A stretch of 64,000 bases of DNA, from NCBI GenBank assembly GCA_015232575.1, contig JADFZL010000020.1, forward strand, positions 71,156 to 135,155. The letters run 5' to 3'. Below are positions 52,251-60,297 of this stretch, in pieces. The translations under genes were made by a program, and so were the position numbers. Under the pieces are notes generated by a model that saw nothing but the letters and a program-made list of their open reading frames with translations, made no database searches and was not told where the DNA came from. Positions within the stretch are counted from its first letter, which is position 1; every line of letters starts with the position of its first letter. Source of the stretch: Candidatus Rifleibacteriota bacterium. Its GTDB lineage: Bacteria > Muiribacteriota > Ozemobacteria > Ozemobacterales > Ozemobacteraceae.

Positions 52251-53453
52251 ATGAATACCGATTATTTTAAAAACTTCCCTGATCAGAACGGTCTTTTTGG
52301 CGAGTTTGGCGGTTCTTTTCTTCCGCCGGCACTGGTTGAGCAGTTCAAGGATATCACTCACTCTTACCTGACAATTTCCAAGTCACACAAGTTTATTTCC
52401 GAACTGCGCTCAATCAGGAAGCATTTTCAGGGAAGACCAACTCCGGTGTATTTTGCTGAACGGCTTTCCAATAGCCTGGGTGGAGCCCGTATCTACCTTA
52501 AACGGGAAGATCTGAACCACACGGGCGCTCACAAGCTTAACCACTGCATGGGCGAAGGACTTCTCGCAAAATTTATGGGAAAGAAAAAGCTGATTGCAGA
52601 AACCGGCGCCGGACAACATGGTGTCGCTCTTGCTACTGCTGCCGCTTACTTCGGCCTGCAATGCGAGATTCACATGGGAGTAGTTGATATTGAGAAAGAA
52701 CATCCAAACGTTATTAGAATGAAACTGCTTGGTGCCAATGTAATACCTGTTTCAGAAGGGGCCGGAACTCTGAAGGAAGCAGTAGACTCTGCTTTCAAAG
52801 CATATCTTGAAGATTTTGAGACCAGCATTTACTGTATCGGTTCTGTGGTCGGACCACATCCTTTTCCAATGCTGGTGCGTGAATTTCAGCGAATAGTTGG
52901 AATAGAGGCAAGAGAGCAGTTTTTCGAAATGACGGGAGAGCTTCCCGACAACGTTATAGCCTGTGTCGGAGGCGGAAGTAACGCAATAGGTCTATTTTCT
53001 GCCTTCCTGGATGATCCGTGTGAAATTTACGGAGTAGAGCCGTCGGGTGCAGCGACGATGACCAAGGGCCGACCGGGTGTGATACATGGCTTCAAATGCT
53101 ATCTTCTGCAGGACGATGACGGAAAACCAGCACAAGTCTGCTCAATTGCCAGCGGACTTGATTATCCAGGCGTCGGCCCGGAACACTCATACCTGAAAGA
53201 TATCGGAAGAATTAAGTATGTCACCGCTGACGACTACGAATGTCTGGAGGCATTTTATACGCTCAGTCGTGTCGAAGGAATCATTCCGGCGCTTGAAAGC
53301 GCACACGCAATAGCATACGCCTTGAAACTTGCAAAGCAAAAGAAATATCAGTCGATCCTGATTAATCTCAGCGGCCGCGGAGACAAAGACATAGATTTTA
53401 TTACCGAAAAATACGGCTTCACCCTTGAAGAGATGAAAGCCCGCTTCAAATAG
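52251..53453 (+). CDS. trpB: tryptophan synthase beta-chain family protein
   Basis: 400 residues. The fold type II PLP motifs are clear: YLKREDLNHTGAHKLNHCMG with PLP lysine Lys95, AETGAGQHGVALATAAAYFG with Glu117, CVGGGSNAIGLFSAF for phosphate binding, and NLSGRGDKD at the end. It joins indole and serine to give tryptophan. Two places differ from typical TrpB1: NHCMGEG where NNALGQA is usual, and DIEKEHPN for DIERQxPN. No trpA or other trp gene is adjacent, so the enzyme stands alone. It may work with a distant TrpA, or act on free indole or another substrate. Confidence 0.88.
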   Translation: MNTDYFKNFPDQNGLFGEFGGSFLPPALVEQFKDITHSYLTISKSHKFISELRSIRKHFQGRPTPVYFAERLSNSLGGARIYLKREDLNHTGAHKLNHCMGEGLLAKFMGKKKLIAETGAGQHGVALATAAAYFGLQCEIHMGVVDIEKEHPNVIRMKLLGANVIPVSEGAGTLKEAVDSAFKAYLEDFETSIYCIGSVVGPHPFPMLVREFQRIVGIEAREQFFEMTGELPDNVIACVGGGSNAIGLFSAFLDDPCEIYGVEPSGAATMTKGRPGVIHGFKCYLLQDDDGKPAQVCSIASGLDYPGVGPEHSYLKDIGRIKYVTADDYECLEAFYTLSRVEGIIPALESAHAIAYALKLAKQKKYQSILINLSGRGDKDIDFITEKYGFTLEEMKARFK

Positions 53454-53589
53454 TAAATACGCGTGTACAAAAATAATTTTTGTTTGTTTGCTCTGATTAA
53501 TTTCAGGCTTGCTAGTGCATCCAACCAAACTCTCTCGAATCAGGAAGTCTGAATTTGTGTGTGAGGGCGCGATGATTTGTTATTCAAAC

Positions 53590-53609
53590 GGGCGCGATAA
53601 ATCGCGCCC
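53590..53609. repeat. perfect palindrome of a dispersed type
   Basis: GGGCGCGAT and ATCGCGCCC flank AA, followed by CCTACG. A partial copy (AGGGCGCGATGATTT) lies 25 bases upstream at 53564. Similar GGGCGCGAT palindromes are, as I recall, spread through unrelated genomes. Confidence 0.55.
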
Positions 53610-53658
53610 CTACGAATAAAAATAACAATGATACGCTTTATTATAAACAGCAATTACA

Positions 53659-53779
53659 GAGACTGTAGCAATGTTGCTGAGCAGATATAAATAAAACACG
53701 ATTTTCTCTCTGCTTTTCTCTGTGCCTCTGCATCTCTGCGTGAGATATATCTTTTCTTCAGCAACGTTGCTACAGTGCC
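53659..53779. mobile_element. IS6-like MITE with 8-bp target duplication
   Basis: A 121-bp element with no gene. The left end GAGACTGTAGCAATGTTGCT and the right end, read inward, GGCACTGTAGCAACGTTGCT form 22-base terminal inverted repeats with three mismatches. CAATTACA stands directly outside both ends (53651-53658 and 53780-53787), an 8-bp direct duplication. The right terminus GGCACTGT.GCAA matches the terminus I know for IS6-family elements such as IS26, which make 8-bp duplications. The centre carries GCTTTTCTCTGTGCCTCTGC. It must depend on a transposase elsewhere. Confidence 0.72.
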
Positions 53780-53904
53780 CAATTACACATCAAATTTCTC
53801 TGAAATGTGCATTAATCATTGCTTTTACTTTAAAACAATGGAGAATACTATTTTTAAAAAATAGTTCTATTCATCACACTTTCAAAGACAATGGATAATT
53901 CCCG

Positions 53905-55293
53905 TCAATACGCCGGCTGAATAGATGCGATGTCGGCAGCAGTGGTCACATCAAGTTGCCAGTCTCTGGCCATGCGTTTTGGCGGGAAGCGGCGGTGACC
54001 ATGGCAATAGAAACGGTATCCAAGATTGGCGAGAATCGTATATTCAAGAAAAGTGCGTGAACCGTTCAGGCGCTTAAAAATGCTTGATATGCGATAGGCA
54101 CTTTCCCAGCAGCGAATATGACCTTCCTGTAACTCTTCAGTTGTCATGAGCTTCGGCTGGAAAACAACGTGCTGTGCATCGTAGAGAGTCCAGTTTTCAG
54201 TGAGAATCCGGCCTTCGCTCTTGAGGCGATTGAAAAAAGGAGTCCCTGGAAACGGCGTACAAACAGTGAAACGAGGTAAATCGACGTTCGCCTCGTGAAT
54301 GAAGTCCAGTGTGTGTTTGAAGCAGTCGGGACCATCGCTGTCAAGACCGTGCACAAAGCACCCCATGACCGAGATGTTACGTGCATGCAATTCCTGCATC
54401 AGCCGACGATATTTTCGAATGTCGTTAAACCCTTTGCCAATCGTGGTGTTGCCGCTGTCAGTCAGCGATTCGAAGCCTATCAGCAAACCGAAACAGCCGC
54501 TGGCTTCCATGGCATCAAGCAGTTCAGGATTATCGACGATGCGGGTCGTAGCCAGACCGCCCCAGCGTTTCTTGAGCGGTGCGATAGCCTTGAAGAGAGC
54601 TATGGAATATTCGACATTCTCGACCGGGCTTGGATCAAGAAACGTTACATAGCGTCCTTTCATACGTGACAGCTCTCCCACGACATCGGAAATTGGCCTG
54701 CGCTCGTAGTTTCCCTTGCAAATTATTGGCGTGACACAGAACTCGCATTGGTGCGGACAACCGAACACCGCCTGCGTGCTGTTGGTGGTGATGAATCTCT
54801 TGTCAGAAAAAAAATCGCGTTGCGGGTCTGGAATCAGCGACCAGTCAATCTTTTCGGGCGGATAATAGAACTTTTGCAACTTCCCGTCGAGGTAATCGCG
54901 CAGAAGCCGCGGCCAGGTCTCATAGGCATGACCGATCACGACCGCATCTGCGTGCCGCCCGGCTTCCTCTGGCATCAGCGTTGCATGTGGACCGCCCATA
55001 ACGGTTGTAATACCCTGCCGCCGAAAGTATTCGGAAAAAGCATACGAACGCAGTGAAACTCCGGTTATGCCAGTCAGACCAACAATATCGGCCTTGATTT
55101 TAGTCGGATCAACCCTCTGAACGCTTTCATCATATACAGTAACCTCTCCGCGCAATTCCTGTGGAATCAGTGCCGCCAGCGTAACCATGTTCAGCGGCGC
55201 ATAGCGCAGTGTCAACGGAAAAACTCCGGTTCCGAAGCGATACATGCCTGTCCGAGGGGAAATCAACGCAATATTAAGCTTTCTATTCATCAT
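53905..55293 (-). CDS. B12-binding radical SAM protein
   Basis: 462 residues, starting at the ATG pair at 55293/55290 with GAAGGTG upstream (the longer frame to 55347 has no site). The first ~150 residues form the cobalamin-binding domain (VGLTGITGVSLRSYAFSEYF; TTVMGGPHATLMPEEAG). The radical SAM triad is FGCPHQCEFC, followed by CKGNYERRP and LLIGFESL. This is the general B12-radical SAM group (methyltransferases and mutases), and the sequence alone does not fix the reaction. The DNA looks more GC-rich than its neighbours (for example near 54900-55000), which may mean recent transfer. It is the second such enzyme here, of a different subgroup from the one at 3006. Confidence 0.86.
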   Translation of the reverse strand: MMNRKLNIALISPRTGMYRFGTGVFPLTLRYAPLNMVTLAALIPQELRGEVTVYDESVQRVDPTKIKADIVGLTGITGVSLRSYAFSEYFRRQGITTVMGGPHATLMPEEAGRHADAVVIGHAYETWPRLLRDYLDGKLQKFYYPPEKIDWSLIPDPQRDFFSDKRFITTNSTQAVFGCPHQCEFCVTPIICKGNYERRPISDVVGELSRMKGRYVTFLDPSPVENVEYSIALFKAIAPLKKRWGGLATTRIVDNPELLDAMEASGCFGLLIGFESLTDSGNTTIGKGFNDIRKYRRLMQELHARNISVMGCFVHGLDSDGPDCFKHTLDFIHEANVDLPRFTVCTPFPGTPFFNRLKSEGRILTENWTLYDAQHVVFQPKLMTTEELQEGHIRCWESAYRISSIFKRLNGSRTFLEYTILANLGYRFYCHGHRRFPPKRMARDWQLDVTTAADIASIQPAY

Positions 55294-55660
55294 CACACCT
55301 TCTCTTTCTACGAAATTCACACGCATAAAGAATGCCAGTTGCTGCACTCATGCTGTCCCTGCTGTCGGGCAAAGCGGTGCAATCGTCGGTATTTCCGATG
55401 CCAACTTTTCAACACTTATATTTTACATTTTTGCAATGTCTTTGTCATTTAAAATTGCTTTAATAAATATTTGATGGTGTACGAAAATAGCCAGTCGAAA
55501 AGGAAAACGCAGAGTCGATTTCGAGTGCTCTGCCCATCTGGAGCAGCTTTAATTGCTGTTTAAGATAGAAGCTTCTGGACTTGCAAAAAGAAGTGTGATA
55601 AACTTTTGATCTGGCTCATTAGCATTCTGATGCTTTCCAACCAGTTTAAAGGAAATATTA
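55294..55660. other. divergent promoter region
   Basis: About 365 nt between the divergent radical SAM and corrinoid protein genes. It must hold the start signals of both. I could not pick out a convincing promoter, a cobalamin riboswitch or a repeat. Confidence 0.35.
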
Positions 55661-56314
55661 ATGACAAACAACAGTTTCAATGAAATGAAAGAAAACTTGA
55701 AATCCGTGTTATTGGAATTTGACAAAGTTGCGGCTGAAGAGTTTCTTAATGTTTGCTCACAAAACGGTAAAAATATCGAAATTCTTACAGAGTTGATAAC
55801 TGTTGTTTTGAACGAACTGGGCGAGGAATGGTCATGCGGAGATCTGGCGCTCTCTCAAATATATATGAGCAGCCGCATTTGCGAAGAGATTGTTGATAAA
55901 CTTGTACCGCACAATCAGGAAACACAGAAAAATGATATTTCTGCCGCAATAGTCTCACTAATGGATTATCATGTACTCGGGAAAAGAATTGTCTATTCTT
56001 TTTTGAGAGCCAGTGGATTTGAACTGCTTGACCTTGGCGGTGTTTCGAATACCGAAATCCTCGTCAAAAAAGTCATTAAAAAAAATATTAAGATTTTACT
56101 TATTTCTACTTTAATGCATCATTCAGCATTAAGCGTTCAGGACATAAGAAAGGCTTTTGACAAAAGAAACTATCAGGTAAAACTGCTTGTAGGCGGTGCT
56201 CCATTTCTGTTAGATGACCAGCTGTGGAAAAAAGTTGGCGCTGATGCGATGGGTAAATCACCAGCTGACGCGGTCAGAATATTAAATAGCTGGTTAGAGG
56301 CAGAAAAGCCATGA
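55661..56314 (+). CDS. corrinoid (B12-binding) protein, MtaC/MtbC-like
   Basis: 217 residues; AAAGGA before the ATG. A helical cap domain (residues ~1-90, with ELGEEWSCGDLALSQIYMSS) is followed by a B12-binding Rossmann domain. The cobalt-binding motif is MDYHVLGKRIV (Asp102, His104, Gly107, fitting DxHxxG), then ELLDLGGVS and LLVGGAPFL. It carries a methyl group on cobalt in one-carbon metabolism of methanogens and acetogens. Its stop overlaps the next gene (ATGA), so it is made together with the UroD-family methyltransferase. A sensory use is suggested by the hybrid kinase that follows. Confidence 0.9.
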   Translation: MTNNSFNEMKENLKSVLLEFDKVAAEEFLNVCSQNGKNIEILTELITVVLNELGEEWSCGDLALSQIYMSSRICEEIVDKLVPHNQETQKNDISAAIVSLMDYHVLGKRIVYSFLRASGFELLDLGGVSNTEILVKKVIKKNIKILLISTLMHHSALSVQDIRKAFDKRNYQVKLLVGGAPFLLDDQLWKKVGADAMGKSPADAVRILNSWLEAEKP

Positions 56315-57321
56315 CTTCCCTGAACAGAGTTCTTACTGCACTTTCCCAAAAAGAGCCAGACAGAACCCCACTTTTTCTTCTTTTTTCATGCTATGGTGCA
56401 AAAGAAAAAAATATATCAATTAAAGAATATTTCTCAAACCCGGATAATGTAATAGAAGCTCAGATAAAATTGCAGAAAAAATTCAGTACAGATTGTTATT
56501 ACGGTTTTTTTTATGCATCCCTTGAAATAGAAGCATTTGGTGGAAGAACATTTTTTTTTGAAGATGGTTCTCCGAATGCTGAAGGAATTCTCATTGAAGA
56601 CTTCGACCAGATTAATCAGTTAAAGCCGCCCTGTATTGAAGAATGTTTGTGTTTGAAAAAACCGCTGGCTGCAATATCCGGATTAAAAAAGGAGACAGGA
56701 GACTCAATTCCGATCATCGGAGTAGTAATGTCTCCTTTTTCTTTACCCGTTATGCAGCTTGGATTTGAAAAATATTTGAACCTTATCCTTTTTCACAGGG
56801 AATTGTTTGATAAACTCATGGAAGTAAATCAGCAGTTCTGCGTTTCATGGGCAAACGCTCAACTAGCCGCTGGTGCAACTGCGATATGTTATTTTGACCC
56901 AATTTCTTCCCCTTCAATAACTCCACCAAAACTTTATCGTGAAACAGGATTCAGAGTAGCGAAACAAACCATCGCTCAGATAAAGGGTCCGACTGCTACA
57001 CACATGGCCTCCGGAAAATGTAAAACCATTATAAATGACCTAGCTGAAACTGGCACTGCAATCATCGGCGTCAGCTCTCTCGAAGATATTGGCGAGATCA
57101 AAAAGCTCTGCAACGGCAGGCTCTCTGTACTGGGAAACATTAACGGACTTGAAATGTGCAGATGGTCAGAAGAACAGGCTGAGGCAGAAGTAAAAAATAT
57201 CATAAAAAAAGCATCCAGTAACGGTGGCCTACTGTTGGCTGATAATCACGGAGAAATACCATGGCATGTCTCTGAAAAAACACTGTTGGCTATATCCAGA
57301 GCAGTGATGGGCAAATGCTGA
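56311..57321 (+). CDS. UroD-family methyltransferase (MtbA/MtaA-like) with altered metal site
   Basis: 336 residues of the uroporphyrinogen decarboxylase fold used by corrinoid-dependent methyltransferases: LTALSQKEPDRTP at the start, DPISSPSITPPKLYRE, then GTAIIGVSSLED and LSVLGNINGLE. In MtaA/MtbA a zinc site (HxC, then a late Cys before xxP) activates the thiol acceptor. Here the first part reads HMASGKC (His231, Ala at the Cys place, a Cys displaced to 237) and the second reads LADNHGEIPW (no Cys). The usual zinc ligands are therefore not all kept. It may methylate or demethylate the partner corrinoid protein from a non-thiol donor, or only sense. It overlaps the corrinoid gene by 4 nt. 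Confidence 0.82.
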   Translation: MTSLNRVLTALSQKEPDRTPLFLLFSCYGAKEKNISIKEYFSNPDNVIEAQIKLQKKFSTDCYYGFFYASLEIEAFGGRTFFFEDGSPNAEGILIEDFDQINQLKPPCIEECLCLKKPLAAISGLKKETGDSIPIIGVVMSPFSLPVMQLGFEKYLNLILFHRELFDKLMEVNQQFCVSWANAQLAAGATAICYFDPISSPSITPPKLYRETGFRVAKQTIAQIKGPTATHMASGKCKTIINDLAETGTAIIGVSSLEDIGEIKKLCNGRLSVLGNINGLEMCRWSEEQAEAEVKNIIKKASSNGGLLLADNHGEIPWHVSEKTLLAISRAVMGKC

Positions 57322-57370
57322 AAAATAATCTACCGGCGAAGTAAAAAGTTACGGAGAATTTCACAAATAA

Positions 57371-60019
57371 ATGACTGGAAAACTTCTGTTTACATGTTGT
57401 GCATCCTATTCCAGAGAGTTACACTTTGTAATTGATCAGATTGGCGCAAAAAATATCGATGTCCGTGTAATTCCATCGACATGTTTTTCTGCAAAAGCTG
57501 CTGACGTGGAAAAAAATTTCCAGCTGCTCACGGAATTTGACAGCCAGGCAGATTCGCTGGAAGTATTAATGCCAGACAGCTGTGTAGGTTGTCGCAAAAG
57601 AATGGAAATGTCCGATAAGTTCCATTTTTCAAATGTTTCACGCTGTATTGATTTAGTCATTCAGGAAAAACTCGTAAATCATTTTATCGAAAAACAGTAC
57701 TATATTATTGCGCCTGGATGGTTAATTCAGTGGAAAGCATTTTTGATAAACCAGTGGAAATTCAATGCAGATTTGGCAAAGCTGTTTTTTAAAGAAACCG
57801 CAAGAGAAATTCTTCTTTTAGATACAGAAATATACGGTGACTTAACAGACCAGATCAAGGAATTCAGTGAATTTGTCGGCTTACCTTATTCGATTGTACC
57901 AATAGGATTGGACTATTACAAAAAACATATTGAAAACATTGCCAAAAACAGCAGTATTGTTGAGTTGAATGCTGCTTTAAAAAATGTAAAAAGAGAAAGC
58001 AGTAAACAGATATCCGAATTTTCAATGATATTTGACATTATACCGTCTCTTGCAAAAATAACATCTGAAGATACTGTCATTGAGAGAATAATCGATCTAT
58101 TCTCAACTCTTTTCGCTGCTGAAAAAATGGTTTATTTAAAAGAATCAGAGCCATCCATACAGCAGACTTATTCAAGAGACCAGGGCTGGGGAAATGGTGA
58201 AGATCAGCAATTAGAATCTCTGCGGTCCATGTGCAACTTTGAAGGAGAATACGCTTTTACTGCTGACAACAACGGGTTCATATTGAAAATAGCTTACGAC
58301 GACAAAATTCTTGGGTATATTTTTGTCATCAACGTTACGTTTCAGCAATTCATACAGCGTTATCTGAACTTTTCCCTCACTTTGATTTCATTTCTTGGAT
58401 TGATCATATCAAATTCCCGTCATTATAGGGAAATTGAATATGCGAAAAAGCAGGCTGAAGTTGCAAACAAGGCAAAGTCTGAATTTCTTGCCAATATGAG
58501 TCACGAAATCAGAACGCCTCTGAATGGCGTTATCGGTTTTACCGATTTGCTCATGGAAACAGAAATGAATTCCGTTCAGCTGGAATACGCCCGAAACGCA
58601 AATATTTCAGCACATTCCCTGCTTGAAATAATAAACGATATACTTGATTTTTCAAAGATCGAAGCTGGCAAACTTGAACTGGAGGAAATCAAAGTTGATC
58701 TTTTTGTATTGATTGAGCAAACCGCTGACATAATCAAGTACAGTTCTTCCAAAAAGGATCTTGAATTACTGCTTTCGATCGGCGAAAATGTTCCCAGGTA
58801 CATTTTTGCTGATCCAGTGCGAATAAGACAGATTTTAACAAATCTTCTCAGCAATGCAATAAAGTTCACCGAAAATGGAGAAATAGAACTGAAAGTTGAT
58901 TTCGCTGAATCCCAACCTTATGATGGCAATGGAACCTTTCATTTTTCAGTCAAAGACACCGGAATAGGCATCAGCGATGAACAAAAAGCGAAATTATTCA
59001 AAGCATTTTCACAAGCCGACATGTCAACCACCCGCAAATTTGGCGGAACTGGCCTCGGTCTGGCTATTTCCAACATGCTGCTTGAAAAAATGAACAGTTC
59101 GCTTTCACTCGAAAGTCAGCCTGAAATCGGAAGCACATTTTCTTTTTCAATTACCAAACCATTCATGAGCGGCGATTCAAATAGAAACAAGCTTCATGTA
59201 AATTTGAAACGTGTTCTTGTCATCGACGACAATCAGAAGAACAGAATAATTCTTCAGCACACACTGGAACGATGGGATATTGCATCGGAAGGCTGTTCAA
59301 ATGGATTTGATGCATTGAAATTATTGAAATCCAAGCAATTTGACCTGGTTATAGTCGATTACTGCATGCCAGAGATAAATGGAATAGAAACAATACGAAT
59401 CATTCGGGAAAAACTGCATTTGAACGCAGGGAAACTGCCGGCAATATTGTTGTACAGTTCAGCCGAAGACAAACTTATTCATGAAGAATGCAAAAAACTG
59501 GATGTACATTGCAAACTTGTCAAGCCTGTTAAATCCAGTGAACTTCTTACAACCCTTCAAAGATTGAAAAAAACAGATTCTAGCTCTTCATACAACTCCA
59601 TCCAGTCTCAAATGATTGCCGGCAATACGCCTGATTCAGAAAAACATTATTCAATTCTTATCGCCGAAGATATAATGCTGAACATGATGTTACTGAAAAA
59701 GATTATTTTGAGTAATTTGCCCCGAACAACTTTCTATGAGGCAAAAAACGGCAATGAAGCTGTCAGCCTTTATCTAAACAAAAAGCCCGATCTTGTGATT
59801 ATGGATATTCAGATGCCTGAAAAAGACGGGTATGCAGCTGCTTTGGAAATACGCGATCACGAAAAGAAAACAGGTGTTCGTGTTCCTGTGATAGCGCTTA
59901 CAGCCGGTGTTATGAAAGGCGAAAGAGAGAAGTGCCTCGAATCAGGGATGGACGACTTCCTGACAAAGCCCATCGACATATCCGCTTTAAAGACAATCAT
60001 TCAGAAATATCTGAAATAA
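57371..60019 (+). CDS. hybrid histidine kinase with DUF1638-like N-terminal domain
   Basis: 882 residues. Residues ~1-190 resemble DUF1638 (LEVLMPDSCVGCRKRM, RCIDLVIQEK, YYIIAPGWLIQW), a domain I know from genes beside corrinoid methyltransferases. Residues ~215-350 look GAF-like. A HisKA segment follows (ANMSHEIRTPLNGVIGFTDL, His378), an ATPase domain (NLLSNAIKF; DTGIGI; GGTGLGLAI), and two receiver domains with Asp663 (VDYCMPE) and Asp812 (MDIQMPE). There are no clear membrane helices, so it senses inside the cell. It starts 49 nt after the methyltransferase gene. The Cys-rich N-terminus may bind a metal, corrinoid or methylated partner. Confidence 0.88.
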   Translation: MTGKLLFTCCASYSRELHFVIDQIGAKNIDVRVIPSTCFSAKAADVEKNFQLLTEFDSQADSLEVLMPDSCVGCRKRMEMSDKFHFSNVSRCIDLVIQEKLVNHFIEKQYYIIAPGWLIQWKAFLINQWKFNADLAKLFFKETAREILLLDTEIYGDLTDQIKEFSEFVGLPYSIVPIGLDYYKKHIENIAKNSSIVELNAALKNVKRESSKQISEFSMIFDIIPSLAKITSEDTVIERIIDLFSTLFAAEKMVYLKESEPSIQQTYSRDQGWGNGEDQQLESLRSMCNFEGEYAFTADNNGFILKIAYDDKILGYIFVINVTFQQFIQRYLNFSLTLISFLGLIISNSRHYREIEYAKKQAEVANKAKSEFLANMSHEIRTPLNGVIGFTDLLMETEMNSVQLEYARNANISAHSLLEIINDILDFSKIEAGKLELEEIKVDLFVLIEQTADIIKYSSSKKDLELLLSIGENVPRYIFADPVRIRQILTNLLSNAIKFTENGEIELKVDFAESQPYDGNGTFHFSVKDTGIGISDEQKAKLFKAFSQADMSTTRKFGGTGLGLAISNMLLEKMNSSLSLESQPEIGSTFSFSITKPFMSGDSNRNKLHVNLKRVLVIDDNQKNRIILQHTLERWDIASEGCSNGFDALKLLKSKQFDLVIVDYCMPEINGIETIRIIREKLHLNAGKLPAILLYSSAEDKLIHEECKKLDVHCKLVKPVKSSELLTTLQRLKKTDSSSSYNSIQSQMIAGNTPDSEKHYSILIAEDIMLNMMLLKKIILSNLPRTTFYEAKNGNEAVSLYLNKKPDLVIMDIQMPEKDGYAAALEIRDHEKKTGVRVPVIALTAGVMKGEREKCLESGMDDFLTKPIDISALKTIIQKYLK

Positions 60020-60063
60020 AAAAGTATCTTCTCAATAATTCGGGGAAACTTCCAGCTCATTGC

Positions 60064-60128
60064 TGTCATTTCGACCAAAGGGAGAAATATCAAACCCTGC
60101 GGAGATCTCTCCCTTCGGTCGATGTGAT
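60064..60128. repeat. REP-like inverted pair, copy 9
   Basis: TGTCATTTCGACCAAAGGGA starts at 60064 and CTCTCCCTTCGGTCGATGTG (from 60107) faces it. It lies just after the hybrid kinase gene. The rest of the 280-nt gap shows nothing. Confidence 0.8.
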
Positions 60129-60297
60129 GGAAATAAGTAGTTCCAATTAAAAAGTTACCCCTGATTATTAAGAAGATACATAAAAAACGAGAAAGCAAGC
60201 GATTGAGATACGCAGAGACTTGATTTATCAAGCCAGAAAACCGCATATTTTTCGTAAACAATGTGTAATTTCCGGGTTTTACTGGCTCTGTCGTTTA

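Larger units (their letters stand above)
53454..53904. other. gap holding a palindrome and a MITE
   Basis: About 450 nt between the converging trpB and radical SAM genes. It contains a perfect palindrome at 53590-53609 and the IS6-like MITE at 53659-53779. No terminator with a T-run was seen. Confidence 0.5.

Noticed and set aside
55294..55660. Search for a cobalamin riboswitch ahead of the corrinoid gene
   Set aside because: No B12-box-like sequence or clear multi-stem fold could be found by eye.
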